Source of the DNA: Thermobifida halotolerans
GTDB lineage: Bacteria; Actinomycetota; Actinomycetes; Streptosporangiales; Streptosporangiaceae
DNA length: 64,000 bases
Direction: 5' to 3'
Assembly (NCBI RefSeq): GCF_003574835.2
Contig: NZ_CP063196.1
Coordinates: 1,860,001-1,924,000 of the forward strand
Shown here in pieces: positions 16,944 through 25,684 of the stretch (positions are counted from its first letter, which is position 1; every line of letters starts with the position of its first letter). The notes beneath the pieces are model-generated. The model did not search any database and was not told the origin of the DNA. It saw only the letters and a program-made list of their open reading frames with translations. Both the position numbers and the translations under genes were made by a program.

Positions 16944-18124
16944 GTGACCAGTCAGCGCGCCTTGCCCCGCACTACTCGAGGTTCCGGGTGGCGCAGCGCC
17001 TGCTGCTGTCGGGGCACTCCCACCAGGCCTGGCCCGACGTGGCGCTGGAGGGCCAGGTCGAGGCCTTCGAGGACGCGGCGTCGGCGGTGGACGACAAGTG
17101 GGCCAGGGCCTTCGCGAAGGCCGACCGGGTGCGTGACGGGTTCCGGCTCTTCCTCGGCGACCGCGGGGCCGAACTCGCGCTGGGGGCGAGCACGCACGAA
17201 CTCGTCCTGCGCTTCCTGTCGGTCCTGGACCTGCGCTCCAGACCCCGGCTGGTCACCTCCGACGGGGAGTTCCACAGTCTGCGGCGCCAGCTCTCCCGGA
17301 TCTCCGAGGAGGGGGTCGAGGTCGTCCGGGTCCCCTCCGCTCCCGTCGACTCCCTCGCCTCCCGGCTGGCCGACGCCCTCGACGACCGGACCGCCGCGGT
17401 GCTGGTCTCCACGGTGATGTACCAGACCGCGCGCATCGTCCCCGGGCTGGACACACTCGCCGAGGCGTGCCGGCGGCGCGGCGTGGAACTGCTCCTCGAC
17501 GCCTACCACGCCCTGGGAGCCGTTCCGTTCTCGACCGCCGGGATCGAGTCGGCGTGGGTCGTGGGAGGTGGCTACAAGTACCTCCAACTCGGGGAGGGCA
17601 ACTGCTTCCTGCGGCTCCCCGAGCACGCCGACAGCCTGCGGCCGGTGGTCACCGGCTGGTTCGCGGAGTTCTCCGGAGCCGCCGGGAGCGGCGCCGGCGG
17701 CCCCGTCGGGTACGCGGCCGGCGCGGCCCGCTACGCGGGGGCCACCTACGACCCGACCAGCCACTACCGCGCCGCGCGGGTGTTCGACTTCTTCGCCGAG
17801 CACGGCCTGACGCCCGGCTTCCTGCGCGAGGTCTCCCTGCGCCAGGTGGGCCTGCTGGCCGAGCGCTTCGACGCGATCGGCGCCCCCGACCACGTGATCA
17901 CCCGAGACCGCACCGGCTCGCCGGAGGACTTCGGCGGTTTCCTCTCCCTGCGGTCGCCCCACGCCGCGCGCCTGTGTGAGCGCCTCGCCTCGCGGGGCGT
18001 CCGGGTCGACCACCGCGGGGAGCGTCTGCGTCTCGGTCCCGCCCCCTACCTCTCAAACTCCCAACTCGTCTCCGCGATGGACCTGCTGGCTGCGGAGCTT
18101 TCCGCGTTGGACGGCCCCACCTGA
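16940..18124 (+). CDS. kynU: Kynureninase-like PLP enzyme
   Basis: 394 residues from ATG 16940. A class V aminotransferase-fold PLP protein. The SxHxE-type and LLDAYHALGAVPF segments provide the Asp pairing with the PLP nitrogen, and the Schiff-base Lys is in GGGYKYLQLGEG, like the YKYLN motif of kynureninase. Kynureninase hydrolyses kynurenine to anthranilate and alanine (or 3-hydroxykynurenine to 3-hydroxyanthranilate). The ATGA overlap with tryptophan dioxygenase and the formamidase nearby make this assignment strong. No flavin kynurenine 3-monooxygenase is visible, so anthranilate is the more likely product. Confidence 0.9.
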   Translation: MSDQSARLAPHYSRFRVAQRLLLSGHSHQAWPDVALEGQVEAFEDAASAVDDKWARAFAKADRVRDGFRLFLGDRGAELALGASTHELVLRFLSVLDLRSRPRLVTSDGEFHSLRRQLSRISEEGVEVVRVPSAPVDSLASRLADALDDRTAAVLVSTVMYQTARIVPGLDTLAEACRRRGVELLLDAYHALGAVPFSTAGIESAWVVGGGYKYLQLGEGNCFLRLPEHADSLRPVVTGWFAEFSGAAGSGAGGPVGYAAGAARYAGATYDPTSHYRAARVFDFFAEHGLTPGFLREVSLRQVGLLAERFDAIGAPDHVITRDRTGSPEDFGGFLSLRSPHAARLCERLASRGVRVDHRGERLRLGPAPYLSNSQLVSAMDLLAAELSALDGPT

Positions 18125-18253
18125 CCCGACGCGCTCCGGCGGGGCCGCGCGGCTCCCGCGGGTCGGCGTCCCGGGGAGGGGCCGGGCCCGGTCGCTCCCG
18201 GTCCCGCAGCGCGCACGCAGTGACCCCAACGATGCTGATGAGGTCGATCACCC

Positions 18254-19633
18254 ATGAAAGAGCACTCCCTGACAGCCCCAGGACGCCTCCCCGACCCCGC
18301 CGGACAGGCATGGCCCCCACACGTCGGTGTCGGAGGGGTCAGCCTCCGCGGAGCCCGCACGGCCCCGCACGGCCACTCGCCCGCCCGTGCCCTCAACCGG
18401 GTCGCCGAATGGGCCGACGCGCTCGACGACCCGGCGACCCCCTCCGGGACCGCCCGGGACTTCCCGTTCGGCGAGGTCCTGGAGCACTACCAGGCCCTGG
18501 GACGCGCCCACGCCTCCCCCGAGCTGGTGTCCTGCCTCCGCGCCCTGTACCGCCGCCTCCCCCCTGCGCGCTCGGCCGAGGAGGCCGTGCTCGCCGACTG
18601 GCTGCCCAGCACGTTCGACCAGCACGACGGCGACTACGACTCCTACCTCGCCGCCCCGATGCTCGAACGGCTGGCCGCGGCGGAGGGGCCTGAGGAGGTC
18701 GACACGGTCCTGGACGTCGAACTCCTGGCGCTCCTGGCCGACCTGGCGAGGACCGAGGGCGAGGCCCTGGCGGAGTCCGCGGACTCGCGGCGACAGCGGC
18801 AGCGCACCCACGCCGCCCTGCAGGCCCTCACCCACTGGCCGGAGCTGGCCCCCAGGGCCCGCCTGCGCCTTGCCGGGCTCTCGCTTCCGCCCCCGGTCCC
18901 CCGCGACGACCCCTCGCTGGCCTCGGTCACGCTGGACCGCGCGTGGAAGATCCTGGACGAGACACCGGAGCTGGTGCGCCGCGCGGCCGAGGCGTCCCTG
19001 CTCCCCACCACCCCGCTGCACGACGAGGTGATGTTCATCCGCAGCGTCCAGTTGTTCGAGATCGTCTACAGGCAGGTCCTGCGCTGCCTTGAGCGCGCCG
19101 CCGCCGCCCTGAGCGTCCGCGACACCGCCACGGCGGGCGCCGAACTCGGCGACGCGGTGCGCCGCGTCGAGAGCACCCCCTCCCTCTTCCGGGTCCTCAC
19201 CACGATGTCGCGCGAGTCGTTCGCGGTGATCCGGGCCTACACCGACGGGCGCAGCGCCATCCAGTCCCGCGCCTACCGCCTGGTCGAGCGGACCGGGGCG
19301 CCGCGGCCGCCGGGACCCTTCTCCGACAGGATCCCGAAGGTGGAGGTCACCGGTCCGACCGTGCAGGAGGCGTACGTGTCGTGCGCGGCCGCCGTGGACG
19401 GGACCGCGCTGCGCCACGTCGCCGAGGCGATGGCGCGCCTCGACCGGGGGTGGCGCGCCATGAAGCGGACCCACTGGGGGATCACGCTGAAGATCATCGG
19501 CAACGTCACGGGCACCGGTGGCACCCCCGGCGCCGACTACCTCAGGACCACCGCCGCGATTCCCCTGTTTCCCCTGCTCCACGAACCGCAGGAACGGAGT
19601 GGAGCACACGCCGAGGAGGCTTCCGATGTCTGA
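18254..19633 (+). CDS. Divergent TDO-superfamily heme protein, N-terminally extended
   Basis: 459 residues, against about 270 for bacterial TDO. The C-terminal half aligns with TDO: HDEVMFIRSVQLFEIVYRQV, IRAYTDGRSAIQSRAYR, the axial heme His in KRTHWGITLKIIGN (about 406) and GTGGTPGADYLRTT. The distal His of TDO is Val here (about 264), while the Arg, the QS Ser and the GTGG Thr are kept. The first 200 or so residues form a helical extension (DWLPSTFDQHDGDYDSYL) that I cannot place. TDO-fold relatives such as MarE and PrnB catalyse other indole oxidations in natural-product pathways. A second, different oxidation of an indole or kynurenine-like intermediate is the best guess. It overlaps the methyltransferase gene by 8 nt. 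Confidence 0.82.
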   Translation: MKEHSLTAPGRLPDPAGQAWPPHVGVGGVSLRGARTAPHGHSPARALNRVAEWADALDDPATPSGTARDFPFGEVLEHYQALGRAHASPELVSCLRALYRRLPPARSAEEAVLADWLPSTFDQHDGDYDSYLAAPMLERLAAAEGPEEVDTVLDVELLALLADLARTEGEALAESADSRRQRQRTHAALQALTHWPELAPRARLRLAGLSLPPPVPRDDPSLASVTLDRAWKILDETPELVRRAAEASLLPTTPLHDEVMFIRSVQLFEIVYRQVLRCLERAAAALSVRDTATAGAELGDAVRRVESTPSLFRVLTTMSRESFAVIRAYTDGRSAIQSRAYRLVERTGAPRPPGPFSDRIPKVEVTGPTVQEAYVSCAAAVDGTALRHVAEAMARLDRGWRAMKRTHWGITLKIIGNVTGTGGTPGADYLRTTAAIPLFPLLHEPQERSGAHAEEASDV

Positions 19634-20630
19634 CGCCGACGACCTGAACGGCCTGCTGCGCCGCAAGATCATGGGGTTCGTCGTCTCCCAGGCGATCATC
19701 TCCGTCACCCGGCTGCGCGTCGTCGAGCATCTCGGCGAGGAGGCCCTCGAGGTGCGGGAGCTGGCGCGGCGCGTCGGGGCGGACCCCGACGCCCTCCACC
19801 GGTTCCTGCGCCTCCTCGTCGCCGAGGGGCTCTTCGTCGAGCAGCCGCCCGGCGTCTTCGCGACCACTCCGCTGGGCGCGCTGCTGCACGAGGACGTCCC
19901 CGGATCGCTGCGGCACTTCGCCGCGCTGATGGACAACGAGGCCTACCAGGCCTGGTCGGCGGCCCTGCACTCGCTGCGCACCGGCGAGCCGGCGTTCGAC
20001 GTCGTGTTCGGGAAGCCGATGTTCGACTGGCTGGGCGAGCGGCCCGACGCCTCGTCCGCCTTCAACGCGGCCCAGGCGGGCCTGGTGACCCTGCGCCTGC
20101 TGCCCCTGGTGGAGCGGGACTGGAGCGGGGTGGGCACGGTCGTCGACGTGGGCGGCGGCAACGGACGTCTGCTGGGGGCGCTGCTGTCGCGGCACGAGCA
20201 CCTGCGCGGCGTCCTGTTCGACCTGCCGCACGTGGTGCGGGAGGCCGAACGCTCCGTGGGCGGGCCGCGGGACCGCCTCCGCGTGGTCGGCGGCGACTTC
20301 TTCTCCGCGGTCCCCTCCGGTGGCGACGTCTACGTGCTCGCCCAGATCCTGCACGACTGGGACGACGACAGGGCGGTGCGGATCCTGCGGCGGTGCGCCG
20401 AGGCCATGACGCCCGACTCCCGGCTGCTCATCCTGGAACAGGTCGTCCCCGAAGGACCGCAGCCCCACCCGGCGAAGATGCTCGACCTGCACATGCTCGT
20501 CCTGCTCGGTGGGCGCGAACGCACCGAGAGCGAGTGGGGCCGGCTGCTGGAGAGGGGAGGTTTCCGGGTGGCGGCGATCGACCGCTCGGCGCGCTCGTCC
20601 CTGATCGAGGCGCGCCCGACGGGCGGCTGA
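19626..20630 (+). CDS. SAM-dependent O-methyltransferase family (PF00891) protein
   Basis: 334 residues from ATG 19626, preceded by GAGGAGG inside the upstream gene. The N-terminal dimerisation/winged-helix region ends about residue 100; the SAM site is VVDVGGGNG, the catalytic His region is QILHDWDDD, and LLILEQVVPEGP follows. Members methylate phenolic oxygens, and in pyrrolobenzodiazepine clusters homologues methylate carbon of 3-hydroxykynurenine. The acceptor here could be the hydroxyanthranilate unit or the final product. The last gene of the TDO operon; a strong terminator follows. Confidence 0.9.
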   Translation: MSDADDLNGLLRRKIMGFVVSQAIISVTRLRVVEHLGEEALEVRELARRVGADPDALHRFLRLLVAEGLFVEQPPGVFATTPLGALLHEDVPGSLRHFAALMDNEAYQAWSAALHSLRTGEPAFDVVFGKPMFDWLGERPDASSAFNAAQAGLVTLRLLPLVERDWSGVGTVVDVGGGNGRLLGALLSRHEHLRGVLFDLPHVVREAERSVGGPRDRLRVVGGDFFSAVPSGGDVYVLAQILHDWDDDRAVRILRRCAEAMTPDSRLLILEQVVPEGPQPHPAKMLDLHMLVLLGGRERTESEWGRLLERGGFRVAAIDRSARSSLIEARPTGG

Positions 20631-20648
20631 CCCGGCCCGCGGACGGCG

Positions 20649-20694
20649 GCGGCCTCCGGGGTCCGGTGGAGATCCACCGGACCCCGGAGGCCGC
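20649..20694. terminator. Very strong bidirectional hairpin terminator
   Basis: Perfect 22-nt inverted repeat (20649-20670 with 20673-20694) in the 99-bp gap between the convergent methyltransferase and hydrolase genes. It marks the right border of the kynurenine/NRPS locus transcription. Confidence 0.9.
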
Positions 20695-20729
20695 CTGGGC
20701 GGAGCCGCCGAGGACGCGGCCGGCGCGCC

Positions 20730-21509
20730 TCACCCGGCGAGGAACCGCACCAGCGCCGGAGCGACGGCCTCCGCGACCAGGTTGTGGTTCTGCCCCTCCA
20801 ACGTCAGGTGGGACGCGTTGGGCAGTGTCTCCACGACCGCCCGCACCGTGTTGCGCCCCCACTCGGGGCTGCTGTCCCCGTCGAACACCAGGGTGGGGAC
20901 CGCCACGGAGGCCACCCGCTCGGTCGGCAGCGAACTGTCCCCCAGGACCGCGGCGTCGTAGACGAGCGAGGGCGCCAGCGCCTCGAGCATCGGCCAGGCC
21001 TCTCCCTGGCGCACCTTGGCGACGAACTCGGCCGGCAGGTCCGCCGCCTCCCTCATGAAGAGTTCGACGGCGCCGCCGAGGTCCCCGGACTCCACCAGCG
21101 CGGCGAGCCGCTCGGCGTAGTCCTTCCCGATCGGGGGACGGGTGTCGTCGACGACGTACGACGGCTCGTACAGCGCCAGCTTCGTGATGGCGAGCCCGCT
21201 GGCCGCGGCCTCCAGCGCCAGGATCGCTCCGGAGCAGTTCGCGAACACGCAGGCCGATCCTCCCGCCTCGGTGATGAGGGACTGGAGGTCCTCGATCTCG
21301 CGCTCGACCTCGTACGGCCTGGTGTCGCCGCTGTCCCCCCGCCCTCGGCGGTCGTAGGCGAACACCGTGAAGTGCGGCGCCAGGAGCTCCGCCAGCGGCA
21401 TGACGGACCGCCGGTCGTTCAGCGCGCCCCCCACCAGGATGACCGGGGGCCCCTCCCCCAGGCGGTCGAAGGCGATGGGGGTCCCGTCCTTGGAACGAAC
21501 TGTGTTCAT
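20730..21509 (-). CDS. Alpha/beta hydrolase with Cys at the nucleophile elbow
   Basis: 259 residues from ATG 21509 (GGAGA upstream). Features: GGALNDRRS near the oxyanion region, AYDRRGRGDSGDT, the elbow ANCSGAIL, an acid in FDGDSSPEW and a terminal His in EGQNHNL. In most relatives the elbow is GxSSGA; here the nucleophile position is Cys and the first Gly is Ala. It may still be a hydrolase (a dienelactone-hydrolase-like Cys) or have lost activity. It is divergent from the YCII-ECF42 pair, a pairing often seen for such hydrolases. Confidence 0.85.
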   Translation of the reverse strand: MNTVRSKDGTPIAFDRLGEGPPVILVGGALNDRRSVMPLAELLAPHFTVFAYDRRGRGDSGDTRPYEVEREIEDLQSLITEAGGSACVFANCSGAILALEAAASGLAITKLALYEPSYVVDDTRPPIGKDYAERLAALVESGDLGGAVELFMREAADLPAEFVAKVRQGEAWPMLEALAPSLVYDAAVLGDSSLPTERVASVAVPTLVFDGDSSPEWGRNTVRAVVETLPNASHLTLEGQNHNLVAEAVAPALVRFLAG

Positions 21510-21890
21510 GGCACTGTCTCCACTCGCGTCGGTGGGCTGCGGCGTCTCGGGGAAACCGGTTTCGGAACCGTCGCCGGCGTCCGGACCGGCTCCGTTCGCC
21601 GAACAGAAGAGAAACCGTCTCTTGACTCCGGGGAATATCAAAGGAAATTCGTTACTTCCGGCCGCCGCCCAGCATCGTCGCACGGGGCCGCAGCGCTCTG
21701 CGTCTTCTGGAATGCTGCGTCGGCTCCGCGTATTGTCCGGCGACGTGCGGAGCGTCTTCCGGCGGTCCGCGCCCGGTCCTCTCCCCTTTTCCCGAGGTTT
21801 TTTGACAAAGGCGGGAACACTCGGCGGACCGGACGGGCATATCCGCCACGGCACCGCCTTCTGTAGTAGCATCGGCCCCGAGGTGGGAAT
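21510..21890. promoter_or_regulatory. Divergent intergenic region upstream of YCII-ECF42 and hydrolase
   Basis: About 380 bp, relatively AT-rich. It contains TTGAC elements at about 21619 (plus strand) and about 21803 and a TAGTAGCAT stretch just before the YCII gene. ECF42 sigma factors usually drive their own operon and a DGPF gene, so the ECF-dependent promoter may lie here; I could not assign it with certainty. Confidence 0.35.
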
Positions 21891-22229
21891 GTGAAATACA
21901 TGCTGATGATCTGCGGCGACGAGTCCTACTCCGCGGAACCCGCGGCCTCCTCCTCCCTGCCGGGGTGCGAGTCCTGGCAGAGCGAGATGAAGCGCAGGGG
22001 GATCCTGCTGAGCAGCGCGGGTCTGCGGCCGACCAGCGACGCCACGACCGTACGGGTGCGCGACGGCGAGACGCTGATCGTCGACGGACCGTTCGCCGAG
22101 ACGAAGGAGCAGATCGGCGGGTTCAGCCTGATCGAGTGCGCCGACCTCGACGAGGCCCTCGAGGTGGCCTCGAAGCATCCCGCCGCGAGGTTCGGGACGG
22201 TCGAGGTGAGGCCGATCTGGGAATCGTGA
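21891..22229 (+). CDS. YCII/DGPF-domain protein
   Basis: 112 residues from ATG 21891. It begins MKYMLMICGDE and contains the diagnostic DGPFAETKEQIGGF, ending in VEVRPIWES. DGPF proteins are small ferredoxin-like-fold proteins genetically linked to ECF42 sigma factors; their biochemical role is unsettled. The TGA overlaps the GTG of the sigma gene (GTGA), so both are translated from one message. Confidence 0.95.
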   Translation: MKYMLMICGDESYSAEPAASSSLPGCESWQSEMKRRGILLSSAGLRPTSDATTVRVRDGETLIVDGPFAETKEQIGGFSLIECADLDEALEVASKHPAARFGTVEVRPIWES

Positions 22230-23473
22230 CCTCCGACGCCGAGTCCGTCGTCGCCAGCGCCTTCCGCGAGGAGTGGGGCCAGATCGTCGCGACCCTGATC
22301 CGGATCACCGGCGACTGGGACCTCTCCGAGGAGAGCACCCAGGACGCCTTCGCCTCCGCCCTAGAGCGCTGGCCGGTCGACGGGATCCCCCGCCGTCCCG
22401 GAGCATGGCTGACCTCGGTGGCGCGCAACCGCGCCCACGACCGGCTGCGCAGGGACGCGGTCGGCGCCGCGAAGCTGCGCGAACTCGCCCTGCTCGCCCG
22501 TGCCGACGGCGCCGCCGAGAACGAGGACGCCGACGGCGCCTTCCCCGACGACCGCCTGAGACTGATCTTCACCTGCTGCCATCCGGCGCTGCCCCTGGAG
22601 GCCCGGGTCGCGCTCACGCTGCGCTCCCTCCTGGGCTTGACCACGGCCGAGATCGCCCGGGTGTTCCTGGTCTCGGAGGCGACGATGTCGCAGCGCCTGG
22701 TGCGGGCCAAACGCAAGATCCGCAACGCCGGAATCCCCTTCCGGGTCCCGCCCCCGCACCTGCTCCCCGAACGGATCCCCGCGGTGCTCGGCGTGCTGTA
22801 CCTGCTGTTCACCGAGGGATACGCGGCCACCTCGGGCACCGACCTGGTCCGCCGCTCCCTGTGCTCGGAGGCCATCCGGCTGACCCGCGTCCTCGCCGCC
22901 CTCATGCCCGACGAGCCCGAGGTCCTCGGGCTGCTCGCCCTGATGCTGCTGCATGACGCCCGCCACGCGGCCCGGGTCGACGACGCCGGCGACCTCGTGA
23001 CCCTCGAAGAGCAGGACCGCACCCGCTGGAACGCCGCCGAGATCGCCGAGGGGGTCGGTGTTCTCGACCGCGCCCTGCGGCTCGGCCGCCTCGGCGGCTA
23101 CCAACTGCAGGCGGCCATCGCCGCCTGCCACTGCACCGCCGTCGACCCGGCCGACACCGACTGGGCCCAGATCTGCGCGCTCTACGAACAGCTCGTCCGC
23201 CTGACCCCGTCTCCGGTGGTGGAGCTCAACCGGGCCGTGGCGGTCGGCATGGCCGAGGGACCGGAGGCGGGGCTGGCGCTCATCGAGAAGCTCGAAGCGT
23301 CGGACGCCCTGGCCAACTACCACCTGCTGCCCGCCGCCCGCGCCGACCTGCTGCGCCGTCTCGACCGCCTGGAGGAGGCCGCGGCGGCCTACCGACAGGC
23401 GCTCGACCTGGCGACCACCGACGCCGAACGCCGGTATCTCGCCCGCCGGCTGGCCGAGACCGTCGGGACGTGA
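22226..23473 (+). CDS. ECF42-type RNA polymerase sigma factor with C-terminal TPR-like extension
   Basis: 415 residues from GTG 22226. Region 2 (STQDAFASALERWP, then RPGAWLTSVARNRAHDRLRR) and region 4 (LTTAEIARVFLVSEATMSQR) occupy the first 180 residues. The long C-terminal domain has the family motif NYHLLPAARADLLRRL and helical repeats. ECF42 factors lack a classic anti-sigma and the C-terminal extension controls activity; they are typically adjacent to DGPF proteins, as here. Targets are unknown; the divergent hydrolase and the MFS-ABM unit downstream are candidates. Confidence 0.95.
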   Translation: MTSDAESVVASAFREEWGQIVATLIRITGDWDLSEESTQDAFASALERWPVDGIPRRPGAWLTSVARNRAHDRLRRDAVGAAKLRELALLARADGAAENEDADGAFPDDRLRLIFTCCHPALPLEARVALTLRSLLGLTTAEIARVFLVSEATMSQRLVRAKRKIRNAGIPFRVPPPHLLPERIPAVLGVLYLLFTEGYAATSGTDLVRRSLCSEAIRLTRVLAALMPDEPEVLGLLALMLLHDARHAARVDDAGDLVTLEEQDRTRWNAAEIAEGVGVLDRALRLGRLGGYQLQAAIAACHCTAVDPADTDWAQICALYEQLVRLTPSPVVELNRAVAVGMAEGPEAGLALIEKLEASDALANYHLLPAARADLLRRLDRLEEAAAAYRQALDLATTDAERRYLARRLAETVGT

Positions 23474-23504
23474 GCCGTTGCGGGGGTCTTCGGGCGCCGC
23501 GCGG

Positions 23505-23534
23505 CGGCCCCCGCCGTCCGGGCCGCGGGGGCCG
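23505..23534. terminator. Hairpin after the ECF42 gene
   Basis: Perfect 10-bp stem (23505-23514 with 23525-23534), GC-only, 10-nt loop, 32 bp past the sigma-factor stop. Confidence 0.65.
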
Positions 23535-23540
23535 GGGAAG

Positions 23541-23557
23541 GAAAATCCGGGATTTTC
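23541..23557. promoter_or_regulatory. AT-armed palindrome upstream of MFS exporter
   Basis: GAAAATCCGGGATTTTC, a 17-bp inverted repeat 80 bp upstream of the MFS start. Its AAATCC half-sites resemble the palindrome at 26707-26722. It could be an operator, or the tail of the preceding terminator since it ends in a T-rich arm. Confidence 0.35.
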
Positions 23558-23636
23558 TTCGGCGGACATGTCGGTCTGCGCCCACCCCGTTCGTCGGTAG
23601 GGCGAACGGACCAGGCGACACACCAAAGGATCTCTC

Positions 23637-25223
23637 ATGGACACGAGCAGTCAGACCCCGCCTGTGCCGCAGGCGGGGCGGCGGGAGTGGCTCGGGCTGG
23701 CCGTACTCGCCCTGCCCACCCTGCTGTTGTCGATCGACCTCTCCGTCCTGTACCTGGCTCTGCCGCACCTGAGCTCCGACCTGGGCGCCAGCGCGGTCCA
23801 GCAGCTGTGGATCATGGACATCTACGCCTTCATGCTCGCGGGCTTCCTGATCACGATGGGCACCCTGGGCGACCGGATCGGCCGCCGCAGGCTGCTGCTC
23901 ATCGGGGCGGTCGCGTTCGGTCTCTCCTCCGTGCTGGCCGCCTACTCCGCCACCCCCGAGATGCTGATCGCCGCCCGCGCCCTGCTCGGCGTGGCCGGGG
24001 CGACCCTCATGCCCTCGTCGCTGGCGCTGATCACCACCATGTTCAAGGACCCGAAGCAGCGCGCCGCTGCCATCGGCGCGTGGATGAGCTGCCTGATGGG
24101 CGGCATGGCGGTCGGCCCGGTGGTCGGCGGGGTGACGCTGGAGTTCTTCTGGTGGGGCGCGGTGTTCCTGCTGGGCGTCCCGGTGATGCTCCTGCTGCTG
24201 GTGGCCGGTCCCCTGCTGCTTCCCGAGTCGCGCACCCCCGAAACCGGACGCATCGACCTGCTCAGCGTGGCCCTGTCCCTGGCCGCCATCCTGCCGATCA
24301 TCTACGGCATCAAGGAGGTGGCCGAGGACGGCTGGAGCCTGCTGGCCGGCTCGGCCATCCTGGTCGGCGTCTTCTGCGGCGCGGTGTTCGTACGCAGACA
24401 GTACGGGCTGGCCGACCCGCTGCTGGACCTGCGTCTGCTCAACATCGGCATCTACCGCAGCGCCTTCACCCTCAGCTTGCTCGTCGGCGCCATCCAGGGC
24501 GGAACCCTTCTCCTGATCAACCTCTACCTGCAGATGGTTCTCGGCTTCTCCCCGCTGCGGGCCGGGCTCTGGCTGGTCCCCACCGCCTTCGCGATGATCG
24601 TCATGACCATGCTCGCCCCGGCCGTGGCGCGCCGGGTCCGCCCGGCCTACGTCATCATGGTCGGCCTGCTGACCTCCGCCGCGGGCTACCTGGTGCTGAC
24701 CCTGATCGACAGCACCGGCGGGCTTCCCGCGCTGGTGGTCGGCGTCGCGATCATCATGGCCGGGATCGGTCCCGCCACGTCGCTGGGCTACGACATGATC
24801 CTCGGTGCCGTTCCGTCGGAGAAGGCCGGGTCCGCGTCGGCCCTCACCGAGACCGGCGGCCAGTTCGGCGTCGCCCTCGGCATCGCGGTCCTCGGCAGCG
24901 TCTCCACCGCCCTCTACCGCGCCCAGATGGCGGTCTCGCTCCCCGCCGACCTTCCCGCCGAGGCCGCGGAGGCGGCCCGCGAGGGCATCCCCGGAGCCGT
25001 GGCGGCGGCGCAGCAGCTCCCCTCGGAGCTGGGTGAGGCGCTGCTGGCGGCCGCCCGGGAGGCCTTCACCGGCGGCCTGCACACCATCGTGCTCTTCGGC
25101 TCCCTCCTGTTCGTCGCCCTCGCCGTCCTCGCGGTCACGACGCTGCGGACGGTACCGCCCAGCGGCCAGGGGCAGACCGCCCCGGACTCGGCCTCCCCCT
25201 CGGCCGCCTCGACCGCCTCCTAG
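23637..25223 (+). CDS. DHA2-family MFS drug exporter (about 14 TM segments)
   Basis: 528 residues from ATG 23637 (AAAGGA upstream). It has DHA2/QacA-like landmarks: LLSIDLSVLYLALPHL in TM1, WIMDIYAFMLAGFLI, the motif A loop GDRIGRRRLLLIG, and motif C-like VGPVVGGVTLEFFWWGAVF. Hydrophobic segments continue to about residue 500, consistent with 14 helices. It is a proton-driven efflux pump, possibly exporting a product of one of the flanking clusters. An ABM monooxygenase gene follows 63 bp downstream, probably in the same operon. Confidence 0.94.
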   Translation: MDTSSQTPPVPQAGRREWLGLAVLALPTLLLSIDLSVLYLALPHLSSDLGASAVQQLWIMDIYAFMLAGFLITMGTLGDRIGRRRLLLIGAVAFGLSSVLAAYSATPEMLIAARALLGVAGATLMPSSLALITTMFKDPKQRAAAIGAWMSCLMGGMAVGPVVGGVTLEFFWWGAVFLLGVPVMLLLLVAGPLLLPESRTPETGRIDLLSVALSLAAILPIIYGIKEVAEDGWSLLAGSAILVGVFCGAVFVRRQYGLADPLLDLRLLNIGIYRSAFTLSLLVGAIQGGTLLLINLYLQMVLGFSPLRAGLWLVPTAFAMIVMTMLAPAVARRVRPAYVIMVGLLTSAAGYLVLTLIDSTGGLPALVVGVAIIMAGIGPATSLGYDMILGAVPSEKAGSASALTETGGQFGVALGIAVLGSVSTALYRAQMAVSLPADLPAEAAEAAREGIPGAVAAAQQLPSELGEALLAAAREAFTGGLHTIVLFGSLLFVALAVLAVTTLRTVPPSGQGQTAPDSASPSAASTAS

Positions 25224-25286
25224 AAGCGCCCCGAGGAGCGCAGACCACTCCGGTTCCCGACATCCGACACCGTGAAGGAGACAACG

Positions 25287-25577
25287 ATGCTGATCATCGC
25301 CGGCAAGCTCTACGTGGCTCCGGAGGACCGCGACAAGTACATCGAAAGCCACGAGGACCTGCTCCAGCGCGCCCGTAAACAGCCCGGCTGCCTGGACCTG
25401 GCCATCTCGGCCGATCCGGTCGAGGCGGGCCGGGTGAACATGTTCGAGCTCTGGGAGTCGGAGGAGCACCTCGCGGCCTGGCGGGAGGTGGCGAACGCCC
25501 CGGCGCCGGTCACCGAGTTCCTGGGTGGGGACATCCAGAAGTACCAGATCAGCTCGGTGGGTCCGGTGTTCGACTAG
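25287..25577 (+). CDS. ABM-domain putative quinol monooxygenase
   Basis: 96 residues from ATG 25287, with GAAGGAG 6-7 nt upstream. A single antibiotic-biosynthesis-monooxygenase domain: LIIAGKLYVAPEDRDKYIES, QPGCLDLAISAD, NMFELWESEEHLAAWR. Such small dimeric ferredoxin-like proteins oxidise phenols or quinols without cofactors, or degrade reactive quinones. Paired with the MFS exporter it may be a tailoring or detoxification enzyme; no substrate can be given. Confidence 0.9.
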   Translation: MLIIAGKLYVAPEDRDKYIESHEDLLQRARKQPGCLDLAISADPVEAGRVNMFELWESEEHLAAWREVANAPAPVTEFLGGDIQKYQISSVGPVFD

Positions 25578-25600
25578 GGCCTGTCCGACGGACCGTCTCG

Positions 25601-25633
25601 GGCGGGCACCGCGCCGGTGGCGCGGTGCCCGCC
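25601..25633. terminator. Hairpin terminator after the ABM gene
   Basis: Perfect 15-bp stem (25601-25615 with 25619-25633), 3-nt loop, 24 bp past the ABM stop. Confidence 0.85.
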
Positions 25634-25684
25634 CGCCGTCCGCAGTCGGCCGGGGCCGCCTCCGCGCGGCGGCTCCGAGCAGAA

